From Agrostemma githago (taxonomy: Eukaryota; Streptophyta; Magnoliopsida; Caryophyllales; Caryophyllaceae), in assembly GCA_958450325.1 (NCBI GenBank), contig OY288254.1, positions 40,935,077-40,999,076 of the forward strand: 64,000 nt of DNA, given 5' to 3'. Every line of letters begins with the position of its first letter. Position 1 is the first letter of the stretch. Shown here piece by piece: positions 20,571-32,356 of the stretch. The position numbers and the translations under genes were made by a program. The notes beneath the pieces were generated by a model. It searched no databases. It was not told the origin of the DNA and saw nothing but the letters and a program-made list of their open reading frames with translations.

Positions 20571-22079
20571 GAAAGAAGCACCGGTTTTAGGACTCGAGGC
20601 AAGTGACAACGTTCCCAAGCTAGTAATGCAAACCAAGGTGAACTAAACCCTAATAGTATGATGATAAAGCAACAAAAACGTTGGTAACTTACCTAGGTCC
20701 TCCTAACTTTCTAAGAACGTACTACGGGACGATCGGCGGAGTGGAAAAGGGATGAACCACGGTGTTAGTCGACACTGTAGGTAAGTGAGACCCCGCCCCC
20801 TTTAGCGATGAGCCAAGAGGGTCGTCCCATGCCCAAAACTGCCTAACTAGTCCAAGTAAAAAGGTGGAAATATATGCAAAGTGAGGGAAGACCGACCATT
20901 ACCGCTATCATCCTTCCTAGGGACTCGGTCCTTTCGTAGGCTCTTCACGGTAGTAGTCGGTAAAAGGATTATTTTGAGATGTAGGGATTCTTTTTGTGAG
21001 ACGATTTTCTTTTTGGCATTTTTCTTTCTTTTGCATTTTTGCCTTGTTTGTTGCCATGCCACTTCTTTTTCTTCTTTTCTATTTTCTTTTTGGCTTTTGT
21101 GCCTTTTCTTTTTCTTCATTCTTTTTTCTTTCTTTCATTTTTCTTTCTTTTCTTTGCTCTTTTTGGCTTGATTTGGCTTTTTGGCATTTCTTTGTGTAAC
21201 AAGAAAGGGAGAATTCAACAAATTGCAATTTATTGTGTGGATAAGTGTAGGAGGTAGGGAAATGGGAGAGTCGGGGAGCGTCCTTCCCTTCAAACCCACA
21301 AAAAGGGGAAAAACTTCGACTAATCAAACGTTCCTAGACACGGTCACCTAAGGGACGAGACTCGGTAACCAAGGCCTTTTCACACCGTGGGTGGTTATAA
21401 TGGTCAAAAGTGCAAATCTCGTAGTAAATCCCGTAGTAAATCCCTAGTAAGCTAGGTGGACACAAGGTAAAGGACCAACGAAATCATTGATTTAGGGTCA
21501 TTCTACTAGACTAAAGTCCAAGACTCGATTTACATTACTAGGAAGGGAAAGTAGACACTCGCAAACTAGCCTCTAAACCGGGTTTTCGAAAACCATTTAC
21601 ACACAAGACGCAACTAACATAACACAAGACGAAGACATGATGAAAAAATGAAAGGGAAAAGAAGAAAAAAAAAACAACAAAACAAAAACAAAACAAAACA
21701 AACATATATCAAAACACAAACACCACCCCGATCTTCCAAACAAGTCTCCAAATCAACCTCAAACTTTACAAAGCTCCACCCGAGCACACCACAACACACA
21801 AATCCTCCAAACTCCACAAGGAACAAAGAGGAAAAAGGGGTGAAGAGATGTTACCGGAAGTCATGAAAGCTCTCCAAAGCTATCGGTGATGAAGCAACCT
21901 ATAAGGAAAAAGGGAGGAAAAACACGCACACAAAACAAATACACGACACAATGACACAAAATGAAAACACACCAAAAAAAATCTTTTTGATTTTTGTGAA
22001 ATTTTTTCAAATTTTTAGGGTTTTTTAAAGCTTTTTTTCGAAAAACTACGAAAATAAAGCTAACTACACTAGAATATCG
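20571..22079 (-). other. E3 3' non-coding region
   Basis: No supported ORF. Homologous to the E1 region 10653-12124, including the purine-rich tract (pyrimidine-rich on plus at 21000-21190). Confidence 0.6.
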
Positions 22080-22092
22080 CTCCCCCACACTT
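22080..22092 (-). other. Internal PPT-like tract of E3
   Basis: Exact copy of the PPT 13-mer, preceded on the minus strand by the hairpin with GAGCATG-AGGA-CATGGCTC. Confidence 0.55.
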
Positions 22093-22212
22093 AAACCGAG
22101 CCATGTCCTCATGCTCGATCGTAGTGTGCGGAGAGACAAAAGAAAAAGAAAAGAAACTACGAAAATAACGCTAAAAATCAAAAATAAGGTGAAGAAAATG
22201 GTAGAAGGCGTC

Positions 22213-22244
22213 CGGCCGGGGTGTAGTCAAGTCACCATGGGCCG
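22213..22244 (-). ncRNA. Stem-loop SL3 of E3
   Basis: Minus strand CGGCCCATGGTG, loop ACTTGACTA, CACCCCGGCCG, as in E1. Confidence 0.6.
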
Positions 22245-22309
22245 AGACAAGAAAAGATATGGATGGGGGAAGAAATAAAAAGAAGGAAATAAAAGGAAAT
22301 GGGAGGGGA

Positions 22310-22338
22310 GGGCTAGGTGTAATCAAGTCACCTAGCCC
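22310..22338 (-). ncRNA. Stem-loop SL2 of E3
   Basis: GGGCTAGGTG, loop ACTTGATTA, CACCTAGCCC; perfect 10-bp stem. Confidence 0.68.
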
Positions 22339-22408
22339 GGATTCCGCCTAAATCCGACTAAATCCAACAAAAAGGAGTGAAAAACTTGTAAATTTTGGAT
22401 TTTGAAAT

Positions 22409-22439
22409 GACTCTCGATGTAGTCACGTCATCGAGAGTC
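22409..22439 (-). ncRNA. Stem-loop SL1 of E3
   Basis: Minus strand GACTCTCGATG, loop ACGTGACTA, CATCGAGAGTC; perfect 11-bp stem. Differs from E4 and E5 by paired changes. Confidence 0.68.
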
Positions 22440-22858
22440 GGAAGCAACCATATACCAAGGCCTCGAAGGCCACCATGACACAAAGTAAGGGAAAGGGGAA
22501 CATGCAAAGGGAGATAAGCCATAAAAGACGGAAAAGAAAGGATAGTTGTCATACCGAATGGTTGGCAACTCACTCACTCCATCGTCTCGAAGATCAATGT
22601 AAGCACATAGCTAGTCTTCATCATTGCTATTCCTCTTCAATCTTGATAAGTACGCATGGTTAAGGTAGTAATGGTGTGAGGAGTGGAAATTGATGTGAAG
22701 GTCGGTGCCAAGTGGATAGAAGATGAAGTAAGGGTATGAAAATGAAGTATATGGATGGTATGATATGAGAAAGGATAAGTAGGGAGGTTGGGTAGGGGTA
22801 TACAATGGTTGGGTGGGCTTAAATGTCGAAGAAGAGGCACCAAAAAGGAGTAGGAGAC

Positions 22859-23046
22859 CATCCCGGTCGGGATAGATAATCCCGATCGGGATGATAAACC
22901 CTTCCCGATCGGGAAGCCTCCTTCCCGGTCGGGAAGCCACTCCAGGAATCTCGAAATATGGCACCATCATCCCGATCGGAACGGCTCCTTCCCGGTCGGG
23001 ATGACACACTCGTCCCGGTCGGGAAGCTCCCTTCCCGCCCGGGATG
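22859..23046. repeat. Internal palindrome array of E3
   Basis: About eight copies of TTCCCGGTCGGGAAG / ATCCCGATCGGGATG-type palindromes just downstream of the E3 ORF. Confidence 0.75.
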
Positions 23047-23320
23047 GGTCTTCTTGACCTCCAAAACCCCAAAAGCTTCACCAAAGCTTCAAAAACCGAT
23101 TCCCATACTCACGATCCAAGCTCTATCATTAGCCATTCCTTTCTAGGAATCGCCTTCACTTCACCTATCAAGGAAAGCTCAAACACACATCAAAATCCCT
23201 CCCTCACATCGCTCATCAACAATCCAAATAAACAAGAATTTCTCAAAAACTAACAACCCTAGAAACCAAACTATACAAACATAAACACAAATACAAGCAC
23301 AAAAGAAAGGGAAAAGATAT

Positions 23321-24607
23321 TTAAACTAAAATACTCTCTCCAACTACACCTCCATAGCCATCAAGAGCTCGAAGGAGTAAGTCAAATGCTCTAGCAACAT
23401 CTTCAATTAAGCTCACATGGCCGAGCTTAGCCACTCCCAAAAGTTTCCAAGTCGGAGGGAAGAACCGATCATCTTCAATATGCTCGGGGTTCTCGTGATC
23501 TTCCGGGTCTTCGGAACCAATATAGCTACGACCCTTATGACCATCCGGTAGGTATAGTGGTCTAGAGTCGTGCTCGGTGTCATGATGTGGGAGATCACAC
23601 CCTAGGGGTGTCGCTTCTTCTACGGGGTCGAGAGTGGAACTCTTTTCCACCGCCCGACAAGGATCCTCTTCACCAACCTTCTCACAAGACAAAGGGCTAG
23701 ACATCGAGTGCGGTAGAGGAGGAGAAGGCATCAAGTTATCTTCATTGGAGGGTTTAGGATCCTCCAATTTCCCATACAAGGCAAGTTCCAAGGCATCTAC
23801 TTCTTTTTCCCAAGTATTGCGCTCCTTTTCACTCACCTTGTCTAATTGGCCTAGAGGATGTATGTCTTCACTCGGGTTTGGATTGTCAACATCCGGCTCT
23901 TCACGAAGGAAATCAAACAAATCCAACTTGATAGCCAATACATTGGCTCCCCAAGAGTTATCTTGATAATCATGTTCAACTCCCTCCTCATTGTCGACCC
24001 TTGAAGCTTCAACTTCCTCTACTCCTCCCCTATCTTCACCGCCCAAGCCACACTCAACAATGGTCTCTTGATCGACCCCCTCTTCTTCATTTGTGGCTTC
24101 ACAATCGGGTTGACTTTCTTGTGGAGACACCCGACCTTCTTGCCCAAATGAACCTTCCTCAACATGTAGTGGAGCTCGAGTGGCCAACATCGTGATATGA
24201 GCCATGAGTGCATTGATGTGAGCATCTTGCACCTCTATTTGGGCCTTGAACTCCTCTTTAACCCCTTGTATTTGAGCCATCATCGCTTGTTGAGTCTTAT
24301 CCAATAGAATCCTCAAGTCTTGTTGACCCTTATGCAATAGGATTATCGCCTCTTGTTGACTCTTTTGCATTTGAACCAACATTTGACAAGTCTCAAAGTT
24401 AGGGATATTTGGTTGTGGGTTATGTGAGGGTGTTTGGTAGTTGTTAGGATGTTGGAATGATCCTTGACAACTTTCTTGGTAACCATAAGGAGGGCGTTCA
24501 TAAGATTGTTGATGAGGTTGATATGGTTGGTAAAATTTCGGGAGTTGGCCATTTGCCCCAAAGTTGTCCCGTGACGATTGATGGTAGCTTGGACGAGCCA
24601 TGTCCAT
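23321..24607 (-). CDS. E3 reduced Gag-like protein (Gag C-terminal half plus conserved tail)
   Basis: 428 aa if started at the first ATG (24607; MDMARP starts 6 nt later). No Retrotrans_gag core, zinc knuckle or DLGA protease. Order: Q/Y/P-rich N-terminus; long coiled coil at about residues 70-155 (repeats such as MQKSQQEAIILLHKGQQDLR); a segment ending INALMAHITMLAT...GQEGRVSPQES that lines up with the Gag region ISQLAS...KGQLPPQGE; an acidic stretch; and a C-terminal LIEDVARAFDLLLRALDG matching LIEDFSRAFDLFLRALDG at the end of the E1/E2/E4 gag-pro. The frame is open throughout. It may be a co-assembling or accessory Gag derivative; the function is inferred and no named family is recognised. 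Confidence 0.75.
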   Translation of the reverse strand: MDMARPSYHQSSRDNFGANGQLPKFYQPYQPHQQSYERPPYGYQESCQGSFQHPNNYQTPSHNPQPNIPNFETCQMLVQMQKSQQEAIILLHKGQQDLRILLDKTQQAMMAQIQGVKEEFKAQIEVQDAHINALMAHITMLATRAPLHVEEGSFGQEGRVSPQESQPDCEATNEEEGVDQETIVECGLGGEDRGGVEEVEASRVDNEEGVEHDYQDNSWGANVLAIKLDLFDFLREEPDVDNPNPSEDIHPLGQLDKVSEKERNTWEKEVDALELALYGKLEDPKPSNEDNLMPSPPLPHSMSSPLSCEKVGEEDPCRAVEKSSTLDPVEEATPLGCDLPHHDTEHDSRPLYLPDGHKGRSYIGSEDPEDHENPEHIEDDRFFPPTWKLLGVAKLGHVSLIEDVARAFDLLLRALDGYGGVVGESILV

Positions 24608-24661
24608 AACGTCACTTTGGTACCTAGGATGAGCTAGAAGCACTTGAGCAAACGTTAGTAG

Positions 24662-24684
24662 CCTAGTGCTTTTGAGGCACTAGG
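24662..24684 (-). ncRNA. Leader hairpin of E3
   Basis: CCTAGTGC, loop CTCAAAA (minus), GCACTAGG: same stem as E1 with a different loop. Confidence 0.58.
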
Positions 24685-24793
24685 AAGGTGGAATAGCACA
24701 CAAGAAATAGAACGGAGATACAAAAGGAGAAGAGAACACAAAAGTCAAGAACAAAGTCCACAACTTAAGCAAACAAAAGTCTAAACTACGCCG

Positions 24794-24811
24794 TCCCCGG
24801 CAACGGCGCCA
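24794..24811 (-). other. E3 primer-binding site
   Basis: Minus strand TGGCGCCGTTGCCGGGGA, tRNA-Asp type. Confidence 0.85.
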
Positions 24812-24814
24812 ATT

Positions 24815-26420
24815 TGATGGGTAGGATTTGTCGTGAATCCCAACCGTCAAATAAAACCGGTAAAACCTAACTAAGGTAGCTAGGGTAAGTCGGGTCGAAT
24901 CCATAGGGACGGGAGGTCGGACTAGGGTATGCTACGGTCTAGGACTAGGTTCGAGACAAGCTATTCTAAGGAGGAGGGGACTAGGACTAAGCTAGGTCTA
25001 AAGAAAGAAAACAAACAAAGGAAACGGGCTAGGATTAGGTCGGGGTCAAAGGGGTAATGGAATGGTCAAGGGAGAACTACAGTGAAGGAGGTAGTAGGGT
25101 AATCTAGGTAATGCCCGGGCTCTCGCAACTTAGACTCACCTAGAGGTTCCACCTAAAACCCACCTTGGCGACATAAACGACAAATGGGGTTACTAGCGTG
25201 ATATCGGGGCCTAGGTCGCATCCGGGCTCTCGCAACTTAGACCGACCTAGGGGTCATCCTCACCGGGCTCTCGCAACTTAATGAGGGAACCAAACCCACA
25301 AACAAACTATCACCCACACGAGAAAAGCAAGAAAAACAAGCATATGCACATACTAGTCATTCAAGCATTTCAACAAACATGTGATATGCATCAAACCAAG
25401 GGGAAACCCCAATCTTCCACCAACATCTCCAACAATCCCTTAATCATCCAATTAACACCCTAATCACCTTACTAACCCTAGCAAGATACTACTCTAACAT
25501 ATCTATACTAAAACTAACAAGAATAAGAGGAATCAACATAAGAACAAGAGCATACATCTAAAACTAACAAGGATGAAGAACCAAACAATAAATAAGAACT
25601 AAAGATTCAAACTTGAATGAAAGAACAAAGATAAAAAGAAGGGAAAAGAAGATTATACCAAACTAGAAGATGAAAAGAAGAAGGAAACTTGCATAAAAGG
25701 AAGAACCCAAAACAAACATCCAAGGTTGTCAAGCTTGAATGGAGATCTTGAAGAATTCCCAAATTACAAGCAATAATCTATGATTAACGATAATCTAAAG
25801 ACTAATCTACACTAATCTATGCTAATCTATGCTAAAACTATCTAGGGTTTAGTGTCTAATGTCTAACAAGAGCTTAACAAAACAAAGGAAAAGTATATAT
25901 AGGGTTACAATGAGTAAGGAGAAGAAAACAATGAGTTGCGTGCTACAGCTCACTCATCCCGCCCGGGACGAGATGGTCCCGCCCGAGACGAGTCCTTCTC
26001 GGCCGGGACGGGCTCAAGACAGAAGCTGTTGGTTTTGTGCACTCCTTCCCGGTCGGGAAGGCCACTATCCCGCCCGGGAAGGAACTTGTAGGCCTCCATT
26101 ATGATCTTTTTGGTCCTTCCTTTGTTCTCATGGGATTCTCACCGACTCTCGGGTCTCGGGATCGAGTCTAAGAGGCTCGGGATTGGGTCCCAAGGTCTCG
26201 GAGTCGAATCCAAGGCATCGAGTGATCGTTCCTTCTCTTCGTTGGCTCCAAAAGTGTATGAAACGAGTCGGAATCGTTCCAATTCTTCATGAATGGTCTC
26301 GTGAACCTGAAACGAGCTAAAGGAAGCATAAGTAACCCATAAATCGCTCCCAAGGAGCGATTCCACAAGGAAAATAGGACCACAACACTACGAAATAGGC
26401 ACTACAAACTACACTTATCA
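24815..26420 (-). repeat. E3 5' LTR (minus strand)
   Basis: 1606 bp. TATATATA at 25894-25901 with palindromes at 25955-26085 upstream of it on the minus strand. Confidence 0.93.
25894..25901 (-). promoter_or_regulatory. TATA box, E3 5' LTR
   Basis: TATATATA in minus-strand context ACCCTATATATACTTTTCC; promoter of the E3 genomic RNA. Confidence 0.6.
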
Positions 26421-27678
26421 GCCGATGCAAGAACCGACAATGCAAATGACATCTCCAAATCAAGAAGAGTCAAGCTTTGACATTCCAATTGAGGAGCAAG
26501 TCTTAAGGGAGGTCGAGAAACCCCAAGAAGACAACCCTCCCCCTCTTCAAGAGAAAGACAAGGGAAAAAGGAAAGTGTCCTTTGAAGAGTTCACCCTTAA
26601 TGATCAAAACTACCTAATCAAGTTGCCTTACCCATCAAGGCAAATGAAGACTAAGGTGGACACTCAATACGGCAAGTTCCTTAGGATTGTGAAGAAATTG
26701 GATGTGAATGTCCCATTCACCGAGTTACTTACCCAAATCCCGGCATATGGAAAATTCATGCGGGAAATCCTAGCTAGGAAGAGGTCCACCGACAAGGAAG
26801 AGACGGTTGCGTTCACGAGGGTGGTGAGCGAGCTTATTCAAGGTTCCACGCTTCCGAAGTTGAAGGACCCGGATAGTTTCTCTATCCCATGCACCATCGG
26901 CAATTACAAGATCGAGAGAGCTATATGTGATTTGGGTGCGACTGTGAGCATTATTCCCTACACCATTTGTGAGCGATTAGGGATGACGGAGTTGAAGTGT
27001 ACGTCCATTACACTCCAAATGGCCGATAAGTCTCTTAACCGACCATTGGGAATGTTAGAGGATGTGCCGGTACAAATAGGGAAGTTCTTCATTCCGGTCG
27101 ACTTCATTGTGGTTGACATGCCGGAGGATGCTAACACTCCCATCATCCTTGGACGCCCATTTTTACACACTGCCGATGCCGTGATCGATGTGAAGAAGGG
27201 TAGGATCACCTTTCAACTAGGCGACGAAGAGTTAGTGTTCGACCTCCAAGGCAACACTTCGCCTATGCCCGAGACGTGTAATTTGATCCATGCCACGGAA
27301 GACGTCGATCGAGGGGATGATTCGGGACAAAGCTTGAAGAAGTACTCTTATGTACTTGAGGATGATGACTCCGATTTGGAGGAAGATGAGTGCCCAAATC
27401 ATGGGCTTGATGACAAGTGCAATGACAAGGAAGAAGATGAGCCTCCCTTGGGGCCACATGAGGATCGTTGGACGTTTGGGTATGTCCCGAAGGATCGCAA
27501 GTACAAGTTCAAGCCATTGAACTTAGTAGATCGGGATGCCCCGGGAACGTCGATGCAAGGCCTTGAAGAGCCTCGAGATGTGGTCGGTTATATCTTGAGC
27601 TTGATTGAAGACTTCTCTAGGGCCTTCGACTTGTTCTTACGTGCCCTTGATGGAGATGGAATTGGTCGTGGTTGTTGA
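26421..27678 (+). pseudogene. gag-pro: E2 gag-pro, 3' part with retropepsin
   Basis: Continuation of the E2 frame after E3 (MQEPTMQMTSPNQE from 26425). The aspartic protease is intact by eye: SIPCTIGNYKI, catalytic DLGATVSIIPY, FFIPVDFIVVDMPED, ILGRPFLHT, then an acidic linker and the conserved tail LIEDFSRAFDLFLRALDG ending at TGA 27676-27678. No polymerase follows. The fragment has lost its upstream Gag through E3, so it is not expressed as a Gag fusion. Confidence 0.9.
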
Positions 27679-27968
27679 AAAAGAATGAAGTTGCACCATC
27701 CTTGGTTTGACGGAGTTCCACAAGAACCATCTCTTTATATATATTTCTTACTTGTAGTTAGTTGGATTTTTGTGAATTCTTGTTATTTGGATTATTGATG
27801 AGCAAGGCGAGGGAGAGAATTTGATGCTTGAGTTGAGTTTGTTGGATAGGTGAATTGAAGATAATCCCTAGAGAGGATTGGCTATGATATACCTTGGGTT
27901 GTAGGCACGAGGATCGGGTTTTTGAAGCTTGGAGCAAGCTTTTGGGATGTGGAAGTCGAAGAAGGCCC
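27679..27968 (+). other. E2 spacer after gag-pro
   Basis: No gene seen; homologous to E1 9407-9676. Confidence 0.5.
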
Positions 27969-28174
27969 ATCCCGACCGGGATGAGGCGTCCCGACCGGGA
28001 AGAGTAAGGCTTCCCGACCGGGAAGGGTGCTGTCCCGATCGGGAAGGGGGCGCCTGTTTTCGAGCTTGCTGTGAGCCCATCCCGACCGGGATGAGGGCGT
28101 CCCGACCGGGATGAGGGCGTCCCGACCGGGACGGGTGAGGTAACCCGATCGGGATCAATCTTCCCGACCGGGAT
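27969..28174. repeat. Internal palindrome array of E2
   Basis: About nine palindromes (ATCCCGACCGGGATGAGG, TTCCCGACCGGGAAG), including two identical neighbouring copies near 28078-28114. Confidence 0.75.
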
Positions 28175-28591
28175 TGTCCTCGGCTCCCCCTTTGTGATTC
28201 TTCTTCGCAAATTGACTCCACCCAACCGTTTTATGCCCCCTCCCAACCTCCCTAGCTACCCTAGCCTTATCATATGCCTCATTTATTTCATTGGCACGCC
28301 CTCACTCCATTTCCTATCCACTTTATCCCGACACTCACATCAAATCCCGCCCCCTACCATTACTACCCCGACCATGAGTCCTTCTTGAGTGTGAAGGGAG
28401 ATGGCACCCGAGAAGACAAGCGACGAGCCTTCAATGATCATCGAGACGATGGAGCAAGTGAGTTACTAACCGCTCGGTTTGGTAACTATCCTTACTTTTC
28501 CGTCTTTTTATTGCTTGTTTTTCATTGTTTGCCCCCCTTCCCTTAAGTCATGGGATCTTAGTGGCCTTCGAGGCCGTAGTATGGTTGCTCC

Positions 28592-28610
28592 CGACGACGT
28601 GATTACGTCG
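28592..28610 (+). ncRNA. Stem-loop SL1 of E2 (shortened)
   Basis: CGACG, loop ACGTGATTA, CGTCG. The outer part of the 5' arm is deleted relative to other copies. Confidence 0.5.
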
Positions 28611-28683
28611 AGAGTCAATCGATTAGTCCAATTTACAAGATTTTCACCCCTTTTTAGGAGTTAGTCGGATTTAGGCGGAATCC

Positions 28684-28712
28684 GGGTTAGGTGACTTGAT
28701 TACACCTAGCCC
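28684..28712 (+). ncRNA. Stem-loop SL2 of E2
   Basis: GGGTTAGGTG, loop ACTTGATTA, CACCTAGCCC; one G-U pair, stem kept. Confidence 0.65.
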
Positions 28713-28780
28713 TCCCCTCCCATTTCCTTTTACTTCCTTCTTTTTATTTTTCTTCCCCCTTCCATATCTTTTTCTCGTCT

Positions 28781-28812
28781 CGGCCCATGGTGACTTGACT
28801 ACACCCCGGCCG
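28781..28812 (+). ncRNA. Stem-loop SL3 of E2
   Basis: CGGCCCATGGTG, loop ACTTGACTA, CACCCCGGCCG, as in E1. Confidence 0.6.
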
Positions 28813-28932
28813 GACACCTTCTACCCTTTTCTTCACTTTATTTTTGATTTTTAGCTTTATTTTCGTAGTTTCTTTTCTTTTTCTTTTGTCTCTCCGCACC
28901 CTACGATCGAGCATGAGGACATGGCTCGATTT

Positions 28933-28945
28933 AAGTGTGGGGGAG
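28933..28945 (+). other. Internal PPT-like tract of E2
   Basis: AAGTGTGGGGGAG, 13 of 13 identical to the PPT. E4 is inserted about 40 bp downstream. Confidence 0.55.
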
Positions 28946-28956
28946 CGATATTCTAG

Positions 28957-28984
28957 TATAGTTAGTTTTATTTTCTTAGTTTTT
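28957..28984. repeat. 28-bp direct repeat flanking E4, left copy
   Basis: Runs from TATAGTTAG to CTTAGTTTTT and is identical to 38737-38764. Much longer than the 4-6 bp expected for a Ty3/gypsy integration. Confidence 0.85.
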
Positions 28985-30604
28985 TGATGGTAGGGATTCG
29001 TCACGTCCCTAGCCAATCAATATAACACCGACTAACCTAGTGAGTAGCTAGGGTAAGTCGGGATCGTATCCACGAGGACGGTATATCAAAGTTTAGACTA
29101 GGTTGGCCTAAAACGAGACTAGATTACCAAACGAACACAAAGGATGCAATAAAAGGAAAACTAATGATGGAGGAGGAATAAGAACTAGACTATCAATGCT
29201 AAACAACGCTAATGATCGATCTAACAAATAAATTAGAGTAAACGATGGCTAACTAGGAGGATTAACTCAAATATGGAAAGAAGTGGAGTAGGTCGGGTTC
29301 ATAGAGGTAGAAGGATAATTGGGGTGATCAAGGGTATAGGCGTCTCCTAATCGCTAGAGTCGGTCCGGGCTCTCGCAACTTAGACCGATGTCAAGGTGAG
29401 TCCGGGCTCTCGCAACTTAGACCCTAGTCGGCACTCTCGTGACTATGACTATTCTCAACATTTCCACAAAATAAGCAATCAATGAGAAGATGAACACAAG
29501 CATGGGAAGCATGGCCACTACAACTCACACACGCATATCAACAAACACATAGAGTGCCTACAATGTGACTAACAACAAAGATGCAACCTTTTCCCCTTAA
29601 ACAACCTTAATCATCCATAATCTACCCCTAATCCCCCTACTAACCCCACAAAGAAACTACTCACTCATCATTAAGAGAAAACCAACAATAATAAGAAAAA
29701 TCAATATCACAAAACAAGCATCCATTATCATTAACAATAACAATAACAATAACAATAACAATAACAAAAAGAAAGAAACTTAAATAAATAACAAAGACTA
29801 AGGAGGAAAAGATTATACCAACAATAGATGAAGAAAAGATGAAAACTTGTATTAATGAGAAACCCAAATACAATCCCAAGTTGTCAATCTTGGAACAATC
29901 TTCAAGAATCCCTTAATCCAAGACTAATTACAATAATTATCTAAAGATTAAAGAGAGGATTAAACTAATGAGAGTAGCAATAATCTAGGGTTTTGAATGA
30001 TAATGGAGGCTTAAACTAATCTAGGGTAACATAAGATGTCTTAAAATTACAAGAAGGGAGTATATATATGGGTACAAGAGTGAAGGAGAAGAAAAGAAGA
30101 AGCCCGTGCTGCCTCTGTAGCTTCCCGACCGGGACGGATCATCCTGATCGGGACGGCTCTGTCATCCCGATCGGGATGGGATGGTCCCGACCGGGATGGG
30201 CTCACAGCAGCCATCTCAAAGTAGCACCCCATCCCGAACGGGATGAGGCCATCTCGAACGGGATGGGTCTTGTATGCCTTCCTTAAACACTCTTTGGTCC
30301 TTCCTTGCCTCTCATGGGCTTCCCACCAATTCTCGGGACCCGGGATCGCGTCTCGGAGGCTCGGGATTGGATCCCAAGGTCTCGGGGTCGATTCCAAGGT
30401 CTCGAGTCATCGTTCCTTTATCTCGTTGGCTCCAAAATGTGTATGTATTGAGTCAGAATCGCTCCAACTCTTCCAATTCGGCCTCGGGAACCTGAAACGA
30501 ACTAAAGGAAGCATAAGAAGCCCATGAATCGCTCCAAAGGAGCAATTCCACAAGGAAAAAGGGACCAAAACACAACAAATAGGCACTAAAAACTACACTT
30601 ATCA
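28985..30604 (-). repeat. E4 3' LTR (minus strand)
   Basis: 1620 bp with five AACAAT repeats near 29733-29762. Palindromes at 30121-30268, TATATATA at 30061-30068. Confidence 0.93.
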
Positions 30605-30605
30605 A

Positions 30606-30618
30606 CTCCCCCACACTT
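30606..30618 (-). other. E4 polypurine tract
   Basis: Minus strand AAGTGTGGGGGAG before the 3' LTR. Confidence 0.85.
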
Positions 30619-30706
30619 AACCCTTACTCGCCCTCGAGTAAGCACAAACTAATTACTATACTAGCCGAATGGGTACTAGCGCACCCTACGCCCCTTCAAC
30701 TCACGC

Positions 30707-30873
30707 GAGTGCACTTAGAGGACAAGTGCACTCCGCAAGGCAAGCTGGGTCTTGCGACAAAACCGTGGATGCAACCGGACACAAAACACACAAACAAACA
30801 AACAAACACATAAACAAACACATAATCGGTTGCACCCAAAACAAAAGAAATACCGCTTCCCTCTAAAAGCGGT
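30707..30873 (-). ncRNA. Chain of hairpins before the E4 PPT
   Basis: H4 GAGTGCACTT/AAGTGCACTC at 30707-30733 is perfect; the other hairpins are as in E1. Confidence 0.6.
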
Positions 30874-32356
30874 GAAAGAAACACCGGTTTAGGACTCGAG
30901 GTAAGTGACAACGTTCCCAAGCTAGACGTACAAACCATGGTGAACTAAACCCTAATAGTATGACGATAAAGCAACAAAAACGTTGGTAACTTACCTAGGT
31001 CCTCCTAACTTTCTAAAAACGTACTACAGGATGATCGGCGGAGTGGAAAGTGAAGAACCACGGTGTTAGTCGACACTGTAGGTAAGTGAGACCCCGCCCC
31101 CTTTATCGTGAGCCAAGAGGGTCGTCCCGTGTCCAAGACCGCCTAACTAGTCGAAGTAAAAAGGTGGAAAACATGCAAAATGAGGGAAGACCGACTAATG
31201 CCGCTATCATCCTTCCTCGGGACTCGGTCCTTTAGTAGGCTCTTCACGGCAAAAGTCGGAAAAAGGCTTATTTTGAGAGGATTTGTTTTTGTGAGACGGG
31301 TTTTCTTTTGGCATTTTCTTTCCTTTTGACGTTTTTGATTTGTTTGTTGCCATGCCATTTCTTTTTCTTCTTTTCTATTTTGTTTTTGGCTTTTGTGCCT
31401 TTTCTTTTTCTTCATTCTTTTCTTTCTTTCATTTTTCTTTCTTTTCTTTTCTTTGCCCTTTTTTGGCAAGATTTGGCATTTTTGGCATTTCTTGACAATT
31501 AAGAAAGAGAGAATCAACAAATTGCAAGTTATTGTGTGGATATGTGTGAGATGTAGGTGAATGGGTAAGTCGGGACGGGCCAAGACCCTTCAAACCCACA
31601 AAAAGTGGAGAACTTGGACTAATCAAACGATCCTAAACACGGTCACCTAGGGGACGAGACTCGGTAACCAAGGCCTTTTCACACCGTGGGTGGTCATAAT
31701 GGTCAAAGGTGCAAATCCCGTAGTAAATCCCTAGTAAGCTAGGTGGACTCAAGGTAAAGGACCAACGAGCTCATTGATTTAGGGTCATTCTACTAGGCCT
31801 AAGTCCAAGACTCAATTTACACAACTAGGAAGGGAAAATAGACACTCACACACTAGCCTCTAAACCGGGTTTTCGAAAATCTTTTACACAAGACACAGCA
31901 CAACACAAACAAAGACAAGAGGAAAACGAAAGAAAAAGAAACAAAAGCAACAAAAACAAAACAAGGTAAAACAAAACACATAGACAAAACAAACACCACC
32001 CCTATCATCCAAACAAGTCTCCAAATCAACCTCAAACTTTACAAAGCTCCTCCCGAGCACACATCATCACAATCTCCTCCGAACTCCACAAGGAATAAAG
32101 AAGAAAAAGGGTGAAGAGATGTTACCGGAGGTCTTGAAAGCTCTCCAAAGCATTTGGTGAATTAAGCAACCTATAAAGAAAGAGGGGGGGGGGCAAAACA
32201 CGCACAACAAAACAAAAACACGACACAACGACACAAAAAGGAAAAGACACAAAAGAAAATCTTTTTGATTTTTGTGAAAAAATTTCAAATTTTTAGGGAT
32301 TTTTGAGATTTTTTTGGAAAAACTAAGAAAATAGACTAAACTATGCTAGAATATCG
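30874..32356 (-). other. E4 3' non-coding region
   Basis: No supported ORF. Homologous to E1 10653-12124; purine-rich on minus around 31290-31490. Contains a run of nine or more G on plus near 32186. Confidence 0.55.

Larger units (their letters stand above)
18699..26420 (-). mobile_element. E3: non-autonomous LTR element with a reduced Gag-like protein
   Basis: 7722 bp on the minus strand, inserted in the E2 gag-pro frame with an exact 5-bp TSD GCCGA (18694-18698, 26421-26425). Both LTRs are 1606 bp (18699-20304 and 24815-26420). The PBS (minus) is 24794-24811, identical to E1, and the PPT (minus) 20306-20318. The only ORF lacks the Gag core, zinc knuckle, protease and polymerase. The 3' non-coding half (20319-23050) is the shared cassette. 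This is a separate, shorter subfamily that must be fully trans-dependent. Confidence 0.93.

Noticed and set aside
22859..23046. Palindromes as bacterial-type terminators
   Set aside because: No T run follows and the context is a plant retroelement.
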